Numbered from the stretch's first letter, positions 21,168 through 32,376 are shown. The stretch: DNA of 64,000 bases from Adiantum capillus-veneris (GCA_014529385.2 CM043955.1:153417640-153481639), one strand, 5' to 3'. Numbers and translations: made by a program. Notes: generated from the sequence alone by a model not told the origin.

Positions 21168-23175
21168 ATGAGTAGTGACGAGGATGTGGGACCGTCCAAT
21201 CGAAACACCTATCTCTCAATGAGGGTCTTATGTCCTTGTAATCAATGCAAGCATGCTGTGCGATGGACAAGACGTGTTTCTTTGCAGCACGTTCGCGAAT
21301 TTGGCGAGTTCGATCCATCTATTATAGATCGAGTTGTTGCCAATTATAACTCGTCGGACTCTGACGCTGGCCAACAAGCAGCAATCTTGCAACCCAATAG
21401 ACGTGTTCGCAGGCGCTTTGGTCAAGCAGGATATGTGAGGCCACAAGATGTAGCCTCTGACAGCTCAAGGGATGATCATGCAGAGCACATTCCCAACGAG
21501 GCAATGTTTGAGCCCGAGATTGATGAAATGATCGAGACGATCATGGATTCAGAAAGGCTTATCTATGATGATATGAAAAGTGAAGCCGATACGCCATTGT
21601 ATAATGGAGCACGTATGTCTAGATTGAAAGCACTCCTGGTTCTTCTCAATATGCAGGCAAAGTTTGGATGGAGTGACACTAGCGTCACAGCGCTTTTCAG
21701 GTGATCTATTACAATTAGTTTACTTTAATAAAACTCTAAATGTATAATGATCTGATAGATTTTTACACGACTATATCGTATTTTTATGTTGTGTAGATTG
21801 CTTAAAGAGAACATACTACCAGCTGACAATGTGATGCCAGATTCCCGAGATGAAGCAAGAAAGATTTTGCAAAACTTGGGGATGGATTACAATTCTATCT
21901 ACGCTTGTCCTAATGACTGCATTCTTTTCAGAGGGGAATACATAGACATGGAGAAGTGTCTAGACGGATTTGATAAAGCCCGGGACACGCTATGGCGAAC
22001 CATAGATGATGAGCGCATATCTGGGATTGTCATGTGCAATCTCGGTGTTGAGAAGAAGATGACGGAAGATCTAGAGGCTAAAATCAACCGATTTTGCATG
22101 CTTCACAATCCAGTGATGCAAAAGTGGATTTCACAATATGAGGATGCAAAGCAAGAGCGACAAAGGGCACGAATCGAGTGGAGACGGGGAAGACGACCAC
22201 TGATGCACTATCCGACGGTTCTGGAGAGCCTACCAACCTTCATGAGCTTAAGATGGTTGCACAACCAAATGAAAAGCGCACAACAATGCGGTGACGAAGT
22301 GACTGAGGAAGAGTGGGAGTACTCTCGGGGTTGCGCGACCAAGGTAAGTTTGCAATGTACGACTAGCTAGTGACTTTATTTCTAAACATTTGAACGGCCA
22401 CTCATAATCTTTGTTCGTTGTAGTATAAGTCATACACAGCAGCATGGTGTAAAGGTCGACATTTTAGGTGGAATGAATCGACAAAAAGCGTTTTACTCAA
22501 GATTGTGGAATCATGGCAAAATTTGAACACTCTAGTCGACGACGTTCCTCTGATGCAGATCCTGTGGTGGCGGAACTCACTTACTTCGGCACGCTGCAAG
22601 AGATTTTGAGGATCGATTACAGAGGATTTTTTGTCGACTTGTTCGACGTGCAATGGTTCAAGATAATCATGGAGGGTCGCAACGCTACTGTACGTAGAGG
22701 AGAGTCTTGTTTTCTTGAGGTGGATTCTACTAAGAAATGGACTGACCTAAGAGACACTTTCGTACTACCCGAGCATTGTGAACAAGTAAGTATGTAAATA
22801 GTTAACATCCCCCTTTTACAAGTTATGTGCTTGAAAGCTCTCATGTAAGTTATGTGGCTCTGGCAGGTAATATTTCATCCTACAAAGTCTACATCAAACC
22901 GGTGGTACGTCATAGAGGTAGCCCCTCGTAGTGCAAGGACGTATGAAGGCTACCATGTGCCAATCACAACGGCATCAATGGAGGAGATCAAAGAAGATGC
23001 TCAATCATGAGCCGCTGCGGTGGTGCCAGACGAGCATCAAGATGCTACTACTCTATATGGGGTGCATGCAGAGGAGCTACAAAATGAAACAGAGGATATG
23101 TGTTTAAACGGAGAGCTCTATATAGATATAGGAAGTTATGTTGAGTTATGCGAGGATGAGAGAGAGATCTCTTAA
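21168..23175 (+). pseudogene. TNP2-like transposase gene of copy A, catalytic centre deleted
   Basis: Exon 1 (21168-21700) encodes a transposase-associated domain with VLCPCNQCKH. Exon 2 (21797-22343) joins GEYIDMEKC directly to LDGFDKARDTLW. Compared with copy B, about 1719 bp (47378-49096 of B) are missing, which removes the whole Transposase_21 core and most of DUF4218, yet the fusion is in frame. In exon 3 (22424-22785) a 1-bp deletion near 22468 shifts the DUF4216 frame, and exon 4 (from 22867) has a TGA at 23008-23010. The product cannot be a working transposase. Exons 1+2 would give about 360 residues with the N-terminal zinc-like domain. Confidence 0.85.
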
Positions 23176-23447
23176 AGCCACAAATATTGTATTTGAACAA
23201 TTTTGCTCCGTGTTGTAAAAGCTCTGGCTCTCTAAGTACCTTCCATGGTGTATAACGCTCTTTTCTACTCGCACTCACATCTTTTGATTGAAAATTCTGA
23301 GTTTTCGACTTGCCTCTTCTATCACTCAATTCATTGCGTCATTGTATTTATATGCGTCATTACGTTATTGTATTTAATGGTCTTTGCGTCATTGTCTACT
23401 CTATTCATTCAATATTAAGTTTAAATATTCGTGTGTTTAATACAGGT

Positions 23448-24757
23448 ATGGATGATGAGGAGTTTCTTTCTTCTTTGTCACCGCAGCAGAGACAGTGGTA
23501 CGTGGAGCGTCATCGCTCTGGCGCATCATCACGCGTTCCTACTCCATCCGCATCTCCCTCTCTTTCGGAGCATTCGGCGCGCTCCGAAGCTTCGGCGTCG
23601 ACGAGACGAGCTTCACACTCGTCTAGACACCGGTGCTCTAGTGGTGGCGGTGGCGGTTGTTGTGCGGATTCCGCCACCGATGCCTCCACACCGCCTCGTG
23701 TTCGACGAGGCTCTTTACCCTCCCCTTCTTTGCCCGCCCCCACACCAGCCACAGCATCGCCATCTACGCCAGGTTGTGCACGGCTGACTATTCCTAGCAG
23801 CTACACACCTCTACCTACTCCGCCAGGAGCCACCCCACTCGACACTCCTCGCTTCGGGGCCCAGACGCCGGTGGAGACACATGACGTCCGTACCCCCATC
23901 GACACGCCGCTAGAGACCCCTGCCGGGACACCCAGGTTCATGCGTCACCGGCCAGAGGGCTTGCCTTACTCCGTCGACTTCAACGACGGCATCATCATGG
24001 ATGATGACGGCAAGAAGGTGATCTCGCGCATGCGTGGTCTTTGCTCTCAGCTATTTAGACACTACATACTAAACAAATGGAGTGAAGTACCAAGTGATTT
24101 AAAAAACAGAGTCATCAGCATACTTCATGATGAGTTTCCCGTTCCAACACGGGATCAGCGCTTCAATGAAGACCTGATGAAGATTCGAATGCGCGAATAC
24201 TGCAAACACAAGCGTTCCGAAGTGCAAAAAGCAATCAAGCATGGGTGGAACAGGCCAGATTGGCTGGCCAAAGAAGATTGGAAGAATGCGAAGAAAGCAG
24301 CGCGCGAGAATCCCGACAAGTGGAAGCAACAAAAGGATGCAGCCAGAGCGCGAGTAGAGGCAGGGAGCTCGCACCACTTGGGGAGCGGTGGATGGGCATC
24401 ATTTGAGGCCGATTTTGTAAGTGTTTTCGCATTGCTCTTTATGTTCGATAGTTTAGGGTTTATGAGTTTTTTAATTCTAACATAATGAATTTTTTGTATG
24501 TTTTGACAGTGGTCGATGACAGGACGTGATCCCACACCGTACGAGCGCGAGTACGCAGGCAGGAAGGGCTTAAACGCCCTGATGGACATTCTCAGTTCTC
24601 GCGGCGGCATGGTTAGTATTAGGGTTTACTCTTTTCTATTTTTTGTATTGTTTTATAAATGTCGTTATATGTTTATACTTACTGAAAGCTGTCTTTTTGT
24701 CTTTTTTTGCAGAATCCGACAGATACGCCGCTTGGACGCGATGAGACGTCTGACTAG
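23448..24757 (+). CDS. TNPA-like (Transposase_24 type) protein of copy A, intact frame
   Basis: Three exons give an unbroken 371-residue protein: 23448-24416, 24510-24611 and 24713-24757, all with GT-AG introns and phase-0 joints. The N-terminal half is Ser/Pro/Thr-rich with repeated TP motifs. The C-terminal half contains KHKRSEVQKAIK, WLAKEDWKNAKKAA, RARVEAGSSHHLGSGGW and DPTPYEREYAGRKG, matching the plant En/Spm-family second protein, which binds subterminal repeats and assists TNP2. The start MDDEEFLSS is shared with copy B, where a 1-bp deletion breaks the frame. Of the two copies, only this one could make a full-length protein. Confidence 0.8.
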
Positions 24758-25129
24758 ACGACGTCAGTTTAGCCGTAGCTAGATAGAATTAGTTTAGGGT
24801 TTCTCATAGCTTATGTATCATGAGATGGATTTTATACGTCTTTTTGAACCATGTATATTATTACATTTGTCACCGCAGTTCATTTTGCCAATCAATTCTT
24901 TATGCCTATGATGTTGTACAATTGTCATTATTATATTTGCCAATCAATTCATTTTGCCTATGATGTGTACAATTGTCAATTTTACGCTTGTCAATTTTGC
25001 AAACAATGCATCTTGTGGGTGACTATTTTGGGTCTATTATCTACCCTTGCACTTTTTAAAAAAAGTGAATCAAGTACAATATGGTTGATGGGTGGCAAGG
25101 CATTCAATGCCCTGTCACCAAAAGAAATT

Positions 25130-25345
25130 TCTCCCGGGCGTCGCTATAACCGTCGCTATTTATGGCTCTGTAGCGTCGCTATAGACTTCTGTGTAAACGT
25201 CGCTATAATCGTCGCTATGAGCGACGCCTATAGCGACGCATATAGCGACGCTATTAGCGACGGTTTTAGCGATGCCGGGGGTTATAAAAACCCAGTGTAT
25301 TTCTGTCGCTAACAGCGTCACAAGAGCACACAACCTCTTGTAGTG
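25130..25345 (+). repeat. 3' subterminal repeats and TIR of copy A
   Basis: About ten copies of a motif of the type GTCGCTATnn, or its complement, lie within 200 bp of the terminus, first in one orientation and then the other. They resemble the TNPA-binding subterminal repeats of CACTA elements. The terminus is CCTCTTGTAGTG at 25334-25345. The flanking CTA at 25346-25348 would be a target duplication, but the other end is lost. Confidence 0.85.
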
Positions 25346-25513
25346 CTAGTATATATCATAAGACTGAGGATTGAGGCCTGGGGCTTGGGCTTGGGGAAAT
25401 GATCCCGATCCCGATCAAAATTTTAGTGATCCCCCCCAAGTCACTCACGCTTAAATATTTTTGATTTTTTACCCTCCCCCTTATTTTTCGATTTTTTTTT
25501 TAAACAATTTTTT

Positions 25514-25571
<58 letters not shown>

Positions 25572-25995
25572 ATATTATTTGGTGCGCGTTGACCTCACCT
25601 AACTATTTACTGTCCCACCTACCTACTGACCTGCTAATCAGTGGTTCACCTAATTACTAACCTGCTTAATTAACTAACTGTACGCCTAACTGTGCACAAA
25701 CCAGAAAACTGTGCAAAAAATTGAAACTTGACAGAACTATGCAGTGCAAACCAGAAAATGCAGAAAACGCAGAAACGCAAGAAATGCTAACTGTGTAAGC
25801 TGAAATCTGAGCTTAATAGAACTAGCAAAACAGAGCTTAACAGAACACAAAAAACTTGAATGCAGTCAACAACATTATGTCTTTCTCTACTGTTTTTGCA
25901 TAACAACAATGATAAAACTTAAGCTACGCCTTTCCTACATAAAAAATAGCTTCAATAAAATTTACAGGTCGCCATTGGAGCTTCACGCACAGCAG
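25346..25995 (-). other. Leader of Gypsy-2 with (TA)n tract
   Basis: This 650-bp segment lies between the primer site and CACTA copy A and is the remaining 5' leader of Gypsy-2. It contains a (TA)n tract at about 25521-25568. No coding sequence is visible. Confidence 0.6.
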
Positions 25996-26014
25996 CCCCG
26001 CGGCAACGGCGCCA
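25996..26014 (-). other. Primer binding site of Gypsy-2 (tRNA-Asp)
   Basis: The minus strand reads TGGCGCCGTTGCCGCGGGG. It matches the complement of the plant tRNA-Asp 3' end over its first 14 bases and then has one extra C. It lies four bases after the LTR terminal CA. Confidence 0.88.
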
Positions 26015-26018
26015 AAAA

Positions 26019-26573
26019 TGTCACGGCTAGGGACTTGCTACGCGCTGTGTGCGAGCCACAAAGGCTCCTAGCACACAGTCATACAACAGACAAGCTCACA
26101 AGGAAGAATGGTGTGTCACTCACCTTCCTGCGTAGTTGCGAATGAAGGATTCCCATGCCACGAAGAAGAGGGAGACGCCGCTACGCCGCGCTCAACCGCC
26201 TCGCCGCCGTCGTGCCGTCGCAACACTCGATCACACACACACACTCACACACTCTCTCTCTCTCTCACACACGTACACACACACACACAAGGAGATGGTG
26301 AAGGAGAAGGTGGAGATGGAGCAAGAGCAGCTTCTATTGCACAATGAGAGAATGAGTAAAAATTAGGTTTAGTGGCTTTTATATGAGCTCACCCCATTCA
26401 CACTTGGGCGCCCATACTTAGCCAACTAACTCCTTGAATATTCCAGTTAGAGTGCGCCTGTCATCGGCGATCACCCTTACCCTGTTCCTATTGGTCCGAC
26501 AAGCCCGGTACCTGACTCTAAATAATACAACGTTTATAGATCATAGGGTGTCCGTGTGTCGTGAGGGTTAACA
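26019..26573 (-). repeat. 5' LTR of Gypsy-2 (555 bp)
   Basis: On the minus strand it starts TGTTAACCCTCACG and ends GCCGTGACA. A TATA-type box (TATAAAAG) lies at about 26374-26381. GT- and CA-rich microsatellites near 26235-26290 fall in the transcribed part. Its first 180 bp are repeated at 11424-11603. Confidence 0.9.
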
Positions 26574-27080
26574 TCTCGCACAAACTTGTTTCCAAAATTC
26601 TTCATAATGTAGTACCTGCTCATCTTGGTCTCCCATTTCCTCTGCCATAATTTCATTACTGGCATGCAAAAGTGCTTCTTTAGAATACTCCCAACAATTT
26701 GCATATTCCCAAGCAAGATCTTCAACTTTTGCAATCAAACTTGGAATAACCAACCGCTTAAACGACTTCACCATAAGCTCCTCTAGAACTTCGTGTGTCT
26801 GCATCTCCAGTTCATAACACGAAAAGTATCCCACTGGATCATAACACTAAAACATATGGCATTCGGTGCACACAACGTCCAATGCTGCGTCCACAGCATC
26901 TTCTAATTTCCTTTGATTTGGTTCTTGTACCCTTGTCTGGCTTGACAATGCTTCCATCATCTGCATCAACTTCAAAAAATCCGGCGTAGTTTGTACCTCT
27001 TCAAAGAAGTACGTTCAGCTTATATTTGAAAGTTTTTGTAAAACCTCCTGCACTCCTTCCTATGGCTCCATCTTCTCTCT
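26574..27080 (-). pseudogene. Gag-like relic interrupted by Gypsy-2
   Basis: Reading from an ATG at about 27070, the minus strand encodes an all-helical, Glu/Leu-rich protein with internal stops, for example EEVQTTPDFLKLMQMMEAL and, in another frame, EVLEELMVKSFKRLVIPSL. The order LTR-like end, primer-site-like sequence, then ATG suggests the gag of another LTR element. It is cut at 26573/26574 by insertion of Gypsy-2. No zinc knuckle is visible. The family is uncertain. Confidence 0.4.
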
Positions 27081-27097
27081 CTCTCACCCCGGTCGTT

Positions 27098-27125
27098 TCA
27101 CGGCGGGTTCACCAAAAATGTTGGA
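27098..27125 (-). other. LTR end and primer-site-like junction of the interrupted element
   Basis: The minus strand reads GCTCTCCAACA followed by TTTTTGGTGAACCCGCC, which looks like an LTR terminus and a primer site. The LTR itself would extend rightwards from 27119. I cannot place its other end because no second copy is in the window. Confidence 0.35.
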
Positions 27126-28929
27126 GAGCGCGGTTCTCCAGGGTTGACCGGGAAAGCACTGGGCTTCTAGCTGTGAGAGTGTAGAGAGAGAAAGAGGCCA
27201 CAAGCTTGAAACAACAAGAAATTTACAATACAATTACGAGCCAATCATGTTTTCATTCAATTTTCCAATCCATGTACAAAGTATGGTCGACATTGAACCT
27301 CGGTATACATCAAAACTCTAACAGAAAACCCTAGGTAATGATAGTATCTGGAGAAATGGCATCCAGACACATTGAATTCCTGCTGTCTGGCCTCCAGCCG
27401 ATCATAAGGTCGGTTCTTGCCCGTTGTATGCTCAAGCCGTCGTTCGCGGCATGCACCCGAGCCCGCAATGATCACATGCTGGCCCGTACCAAGCTTTAGA
27501 GTTCTCTGGTTTGAACCTGTGCTTGCCCAAACCCTTACTCTATTCACTTTGTCAAAATTCCATCCCGAACCCGAGGAAACAATTGCCGATTCAATCCTTA
27601 ATTTTCATATGTTCTTGATCATCTTTCATCCTTTTCTGCATCTCTGTTTTCATAAATGATTTCCATATTATTCCTTTGCTTACTGCCATTCTTTATGCCT
27701 TTCCCCGATCTCAAGACTGAGGCTCTGCTCTTTCTTACCTTCCTTATTGCTTTTTGTCTACTCCTTAATACGCTTGAGATCCTTCTTAATGCTCCCCTGA
27801 TTCCCTTTAATGCCCAGAGATCAAAATATGGAGACTTGATTATGGCGATGAGATCAAGGAGTTGGTTATTTAACAAGAGAAAGACATGGCTATGGTGATC
27901 CGAGCTCGGCTATGACGGTGAGAGGTAGATAACCGCTATAGGAATCCCGAGAAAGAGAGATATGGATATGGCTTCTTCAGGATGGCGGCCACCTCTCCTG
28001 CTCCAAGCCCTGCACTCGGCAATGGAGCCGCCCCCTTTTCCGGCAGCCCCTCCCTTTTGGCTCTCCACTGCTGCCCTTGGCTTCATGCAGATTATGGCTC
28101 CTTCTCCCAGATGGTGCCAACTCCCTGTAGGGCTCTGAGGTGGCCTCCCTTTCTCATGCGCTAGGGCTTCTCTTCTGTAGCCGATCTTGCTCTGTGGTGC
28201 TGGCCATCCCCCCAACACTAGCAGCCCTTGTGCTGCCCCGTTTTTCGGCAGCCCCTCCCTTTTGGCCCTCCACTGCTGCCCTTGGCTTCATGCAGATAAT
28301 GGCCTCTTCTCCCAGATGGTGCCAACTCCTTGTAGGGCTCTGAGGTGGCCTCCCTTTCTCATGCACTCGGGCTTCTCTTATGTAGCCGACCTTGCTCTGT
28401 GGTGCTGGCCATCCCCCCAACACTGGCAGCCCTTGTTAATTGCGGCCCGTGTTCTCACTTGACGACCACCTTATGATGAGCTCCATGCACTCTTGCTTAC
28501 GGCACCCTCCTTCGATGCATATGGCGGCCCTCTCCTCCCTTTTCACTGCGGCTGACGACCTCCTCAGGCCGCTCTTGGCAGCCCTTGGTGGCGCCTTTCC
28601 TTTTCCTGCTTCCTCCCTTCTGGTCTCCCAAAGCCTACCCTCCCAGTCTCCCCTCTACTCCATACCCGGGCGGCCCTTCATTCCCCACCTGCGCTATCTG
28701 TAGCCCTATAGCGTGCTCAGGCTTTGCCTCCTTTACCATGCAGAGGCGTCATGGCCCTTGCGCCCTCCTTCTCTCACCATGGCGATAAACCTCCCTCCAT
28801 GCCCACAGAGCCCCCTTCCCCTCCTTGCTATGCTGGTCCTCAACTCCCCCCCCTTCCCATCTGCATGCCGCCTCCTCTCCAGCGACCAACCACTAGCGAC
28901 CTCGCTACTGGTTTCTTATTTTGCTTTTT
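27126..28929. other. Unassigned sequence with C-rich tandem repeat
   Basis: No gene is supported here. The left part may be the LTR of the interrupted element. From 27980 to 28900 the plus strand is very rich in CCC, CTC and GCC. That opens long frames on both strands, but their translations are low-complexity Pro/Ala/Ser without domains. Confidence 0.4.
28041..28450 (+). repeat. Two tandem copies of a 205-bp unit
   Basis: 28041-28245 and 28246-28450 align almost throughout, for example CGGCAGCCCCTCCCTTTTGG at 28041 and 28246. The offset is constant at 205 bp. There are only a few substitutions, so the duplication is fairly recent. Confidence 0.88.
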
Positions 28930-29830
28930 GATATAGCCATGAAAAAAAATAAAATTGGCCTCTGTTCCCACACGGTCACTTGCCTCCAAAGGGCAAGTAT
29001 ATCTTCCCTTCGCACTCGGCAAAGCACGACAATCCATGAAGCTGCAAGAGACCACAATTCGGACAAGCTCAGAATATTCTCCAAAGGTGTAGCACATATA
29101 CTTGCTGACCCAAGCTTTGTTGAGAAAAAAAAAATCCTTAACGGCGCCACATTTGGCATACATAGCAACTAAGGTTATGCTAAGCATAACGACTCCGATG
29201 CTTCCGAAGTGCACCACTTTTGACATACATCTCGGTCAAAGCATTGCCGTGCACAACAGTTTTGGCATCCATCCTGGCCAACTTCAATAAGTAATATCTC
29301 CTCACTCCAGATCCCGATTGACATGCTGTCAGCTCTTGTAGACTCGATTCTTCACACACTTCTTATAAGAACATTGATAAGCACCCAAAATCTTTGATGG
29401 CACATATCTCAATCCAACTATTCCGCCCCAGAACTGGCCCCCACCCCAACTTTGACAGCTCATAGCTTGCTACCCACGACTCCAATTGCCAAATCGGAAA
29501 GACCGATAGGATCCACAATTTGAGCGCTTCAACTTTACCCACAAACATCAGCTCTAATCATTTACTTATACCTGGCCAATCCGTCGGGGATCTAAAAAGC
29601 ATTCCAACATCACACTGGCATATCTTCTCTATGTAGCTCCGTTTGTCATGCGGTTTGGACCAGCATGGAAAGCACCTTAAGAACCACCATCTCGCTCATA
29701 AAATTAACACTTTGGGCATTGCTAGCCATCACCTTGTTTAGGCCCACCTAGAGCCTTTCTGGCCTTTGAAAACCACAGTTAGCATACATGTCAAGCATTT
29801 GATGACATAATCAAACCCTAGCATAAATCA
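28930..29830 (-). pseudogene. Degraded PPR protein pseudogene
   Basis: The minus strand contains three copies of the PPR signature: MYANCG (about 29772-29790), NALTEMYVKSGAL (about 29205-29235) and TLVAMYAKCGAVKD (about 29135-29175). They are separated by stops and frame changes. The M-Y-x-K-C/S-G motif is characteristic of plant organelle RNA-processing PPR proteins. No intron signature is seen, which fits a retrocopy or an intronless member. Boundaries are approximate. Confidence 0.6.
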
Positions 29831-30250
29831 TAATTTGGTAAAAACTTCCAAATGTCGCTCAATATTGCTTTTTCTCACCATGCCCGCAAAGCAGCACAAC
29901 AACGTGAGTTTAGCGACTTTGAAACTAAAACTATGGTACTTTGTTGTTAGTGAAACGGCTTGTGTTTCACTTGGTGAGCGAAACATTTTAAGGCCCGAAA
30001 CGTTTCACCTGTCCCGACCTATCGAAACGCGTTTCATGGTGACGCTGATAAGGATGGGATTGTTGTCCTACCGCAGCCATATGTAGCTGCCCCATGTAAT
30101 TTTTTCCTCTTCTAATTTATTTCCTCGCGCTTATGGTTAAAATAATAATAATAACATCGATTCAACTATACGAGCGCGTCTCTGTGTATTGTTGGACATG
30201 GAGTACTCGCGGCTATCTACATAGATAAGTCTTCTGTGTGTGTGTGTGTG

Positions 30251-30282
<32 letters not shown>

Positions 30283-30731
30283 CCACTACTGGACAAAAGG
30301 TTTGCCATTATTAGCTTTCCATGTGGCACCCAATCACAAGCTTGAATGAGAGATCGAAAGGTCTGCAATTGCTCCCAAGAGTTTCATGCTTCTAACTATT
30401 ATAACGGAGAGAACGATTCCAAGAAAGTGCCAAGTGGCGGTTATAGGATCGACCGAGTAGAAGTCTTTTTCTCTCCTCTATCGAGTAGACTTTCATAAGT
30501 CGCAAGCCTCCTCTCTCTCTCTCTCTCTCTCTCTAAAGATGGTCCTTCATTTAACTATCGTTGTCAATGCACGCATGTCACGGAAAGCACTACTACGTTA
30601 CAGTCTACAAGAAAGGGAAACTTAGACCTTTCTACGCCCATGTGATCTCCTTTCTCCTATGCTCTTACTACTTAGCCTCCCATCTTTGATCGACAACAAC
30701 CCAACCATATTTGCTACCGTATGCTCCCCAT
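29831..30731. other. Intergenic, no recognised gene
   Basis: Only short CT arrays (about 30250-30277 and 30510-30532) and a local run of GAAACG/GTTTC motifs (29940-30040) are visible. Confidence 0.5.
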
Positions 30732-30842
30732 GGGACTATTTGATACCACCTTGTCAGGTGGGATCGACGGTCCAGGATCTCTGAAAGATGTGGACCGTCC
30801 GTTTATTCCCAAGAATAAAAAGATTTCGGTCAGTCTGCCCAC

Positions 30843-30908
30843 ATAATTTGAACGCACCACCTCCTACACTAGAGACGTCGGCTCTCCCATTAAGCTATCG
30901 CAAGCCAC
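30843..30908 (-). other. tRNA-like stretch (pol III A and B boxes)
   Basis: The minus strand reads TAGCTTAATGGGAGAGC (A-box-like) and, about 30 bases later, GCGTTCAAATT (B-box-like). The spacing resembles a tRNA gene or a tRNA-derived SINE head. Stems are imperfect, so a functional tRNA is unlikely. Confidence 0.35.
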
Positions 30909-30969
30909 TTGAAAAGAGGGTGAGAACATAGTATGATATGGCAAAAGTGACGAGGTGGGGATTATATGG

Positions 30970-31195
30970 TGTTCACTTGGAGATCACTTTGGAATGGTCA
31001 GGGTCACACAGTGATCAATTTAGAATGGTTGGGGTCACACGGTGATCACTTTAGAATAGTTAGGTTCACAAGGTGATCACATCTCAATTGGGAATCACAC
31101 GGGGATCACTTGGCGATCACTTGATGTTCACATTGAGTTTCCTTGGGGTTCACTTCGATTGTGATCACATGACGATCACTTGAGGATTAATTCGC
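30970..31195. repeat. GATCAC motif array
   Basis: GATCAC occurs about eight times in 220 bp, several times as GTGATCAC, in an imperfect repeat of 30-40 bp (for example 'ggtcacacrgtgatcaMtttagaatggtt'). Confidence 0.75.
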
Positions 31196-31398
31196 CATTA
31201 GACAACGCAAAACCAATCCCGCCACCCCCCATTAATAGCAACCATTGATCCTACCTGACACAAGTGGTGTCAAATAATCACGAGGGTATACTCCCCCGAC
31301 TAAAAAGCGACAGTAGCTGTCTGCTCCTCAGATGATAAAAAGCAACAGTAGTTGTCCTCCAAAATAAGATGTGATGCTGTCCTTCTTCAAGTATCGTG

Positions 31399-31401
<3 letters not shown>

Positions 31402-31447
<46 letters not shown>
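31402..31447 (+). repeat. (CT)n microsatellite followed by (CA)n
   Basis: About 23 CT units are followed by a short CA array. Confidence 0.95.
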
Positions 31448-31451
<4 letters not shown>

Positions 31452-31481
31452 TCTCTCACACACACACACACACACATCACA

Positions 31482-31808
31482 GGAAAAATAAAAATAAAGT
31501 CCAAGAAAAACGTTAAACAGACTTACTCAGTGTAGAGTGCATAAGTGAAGGGTGAGTCTAGAAAATGAAAAGTCTCGTGAAAGTAGTGAAAGGTCAGAAT
31601 ACTTTTCATGTCTTAATGCAATTGAAGCTCTAATGAGCATTAATTAATGAGCTCGGAAAAATAAAAATAACAGTCCAAAAAAAACGTTGAACAGACTTAC
31701 TAAGTGCAGAGTGCATAAGTGTTGGGTGAGTATAGAAAATGAAAAGTCCCATGAAAGTAGTGCAAGGTCAGAAGACTTTTCATGTCTTAATGCAATTGAA
31801 ACTCTAAT
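31482..31808 (+). repeat. Tandem duplication, period about 173 bp
   Basis: 31482-31654 and 31655-31808 share the same order of phrases (GGAAAAATAAAAATAA, CAGACTTACT, GAGTGCATAAGTG, CTTTTCATGTCTTAATGCAA). Confidence 0.88.
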
Positions 31809-32189
31809 AGAAAGGACCCATTTTCAGGTGCTTGTATAATAGTAGGTGATGCCAACGAGCTCCTTAAGTGGAATCTCAAGGAGATGCCAAGCTTGAATCT
31901 ACTAACATAATATGGTCGCAATTTGCGACCTGAAGGCTAAAATCCAAAACAAAAACAAGCCCCTTTGCACGTAATAAAGAGGGAAAGAGAGGGAGAGAGA
32001 GAGAGGCCGTTGAAGGCGGCCAATCGTACTAAATATGAAAAGGGAGAGGTCCTCAAATGGTGGGAAACATTGCACGTGGAGGTCAAGCCAGCCGCACCAG
32101 GTGCCATGAGGCAGCGCAGATGGCAGTCGAGGGAGGACATAGATCCACTTCTTGTTTTTTTTTAATGGAATTACTCGCATTCAGGGCAG

Positions 32190-32262
32190 CGAGCCGACGG
32201 TGGTGGAGTGGCTATACCTGCGTGACTCTCTCCGACCATAATGATCCGAGTTCGATGACTGG
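32190..32262 (+). other. tRNA-like stretch, possible SINE head
   Basis: GGAGTGGCTATACC (A-box-like) is followed about 35 bases later by GAGTTCGATGAC (B-box-like). It is reminiscent of Leu/Ser-type tRNA. No matching 3' tail or target duplication was identified. Confidence 0.35.
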
Positions 32263-32376
32263 CTGTTGCCTAGTTTTAGAGGAGAACAATTAACGAGCCT
32301 TGAGACGAGGGCGAATCTGATGAGATTCACGCTAATAACTGGAAGTAGAGCCAGAGAGTAGTAGAAAGTAGAAAGG

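Larger units (their letters stand above)
20196..25345 (+). mobile_element. CACTA copy A, 5'-truncated, nested in Gypsy-2
   Basis: The 3' end reads CCTCTTGTAGTG and stops at 25345, identical to the mirror of copy B's terminus at 43929. Internally it carries a captured HIPP-gene fragment, a TNP2-like gene lacking its centre, and an intact-looking TNPA-like gene in the same order as copy B but on the opposite strand. The 5' terminus (TIR, subterminal hairpin and about 1 kb) is missing: sequence changes at about 20196-20206 to Gypsy-2. One deletion could have removed both the 5' end of this element and the Gypsy-2 gag. Confidence 0.88.
11424..26573 (-). mobile_element. Gypsy-2: Ty3/gypsy LTR retrotransposon with nested CACTA
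   Basis: The order on the minus strand is: 5' LTR 26573-26019, primer site 26014-25996, leader, CACTA copy A (25345-20196), polyprotein 20194-13781, acidic ORF 13428-12970, polypurine tract 11615-11604, and the first 180 bp of the 3' LTR 11603-11424. The gag region is missing, apparently removed together with the 5' part of copy A. The domain order PR-RT-RNase H-integrase is that of Ty3/gypsy. I see no chromodomain, so it is probably a non-chromovirus lineage. Bases 26574-26578 (TCTCG) would be one target duplication; the partner is lost. Confidence 0.85.
30732..31285. mobile_element. MITE-like element with imperfect terminal inverted repeats
   Basis: The left end (30732-30775: GGGACTATTTGATACCACC...) and the complement of the right end (31241-31285: ...TTATTTGACACCACTTGTGTCAGG) pair over about 43 bp with several mismatches. 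The element is about 550 bp and has no coding capacity. Inside are a tRNA-like stretch and an array of GATCAC motifs. The superfamily is undetermined because the exact termini and target duplication are unclear. Confidence 0.5.

Noticed and set aside
23310-23447. Upstream extension of the TNPA-like protein in copy A
   Set aside because: The frame is open, but the sequence AATACAG just before the ATG at 23448 looks like a splice acceptor, and MDDEEFLSS is the shared sensible start. The upstream residues are hydrophobic and low-complexity.
28000-28900. Pro/Ala/Ser-rich protein genes on both strands
   Set aside because: Frames are open on both strands because of C-rich composition. The 205-bp tandem repeat accounts for their similarity. 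No domain is present.
30843-30908. Functional tRNA gene
   Set aside because: A- and B-box-like words are present, but acceptor and anticodon stems do not pair well and the stretch lies inside a repeat element.
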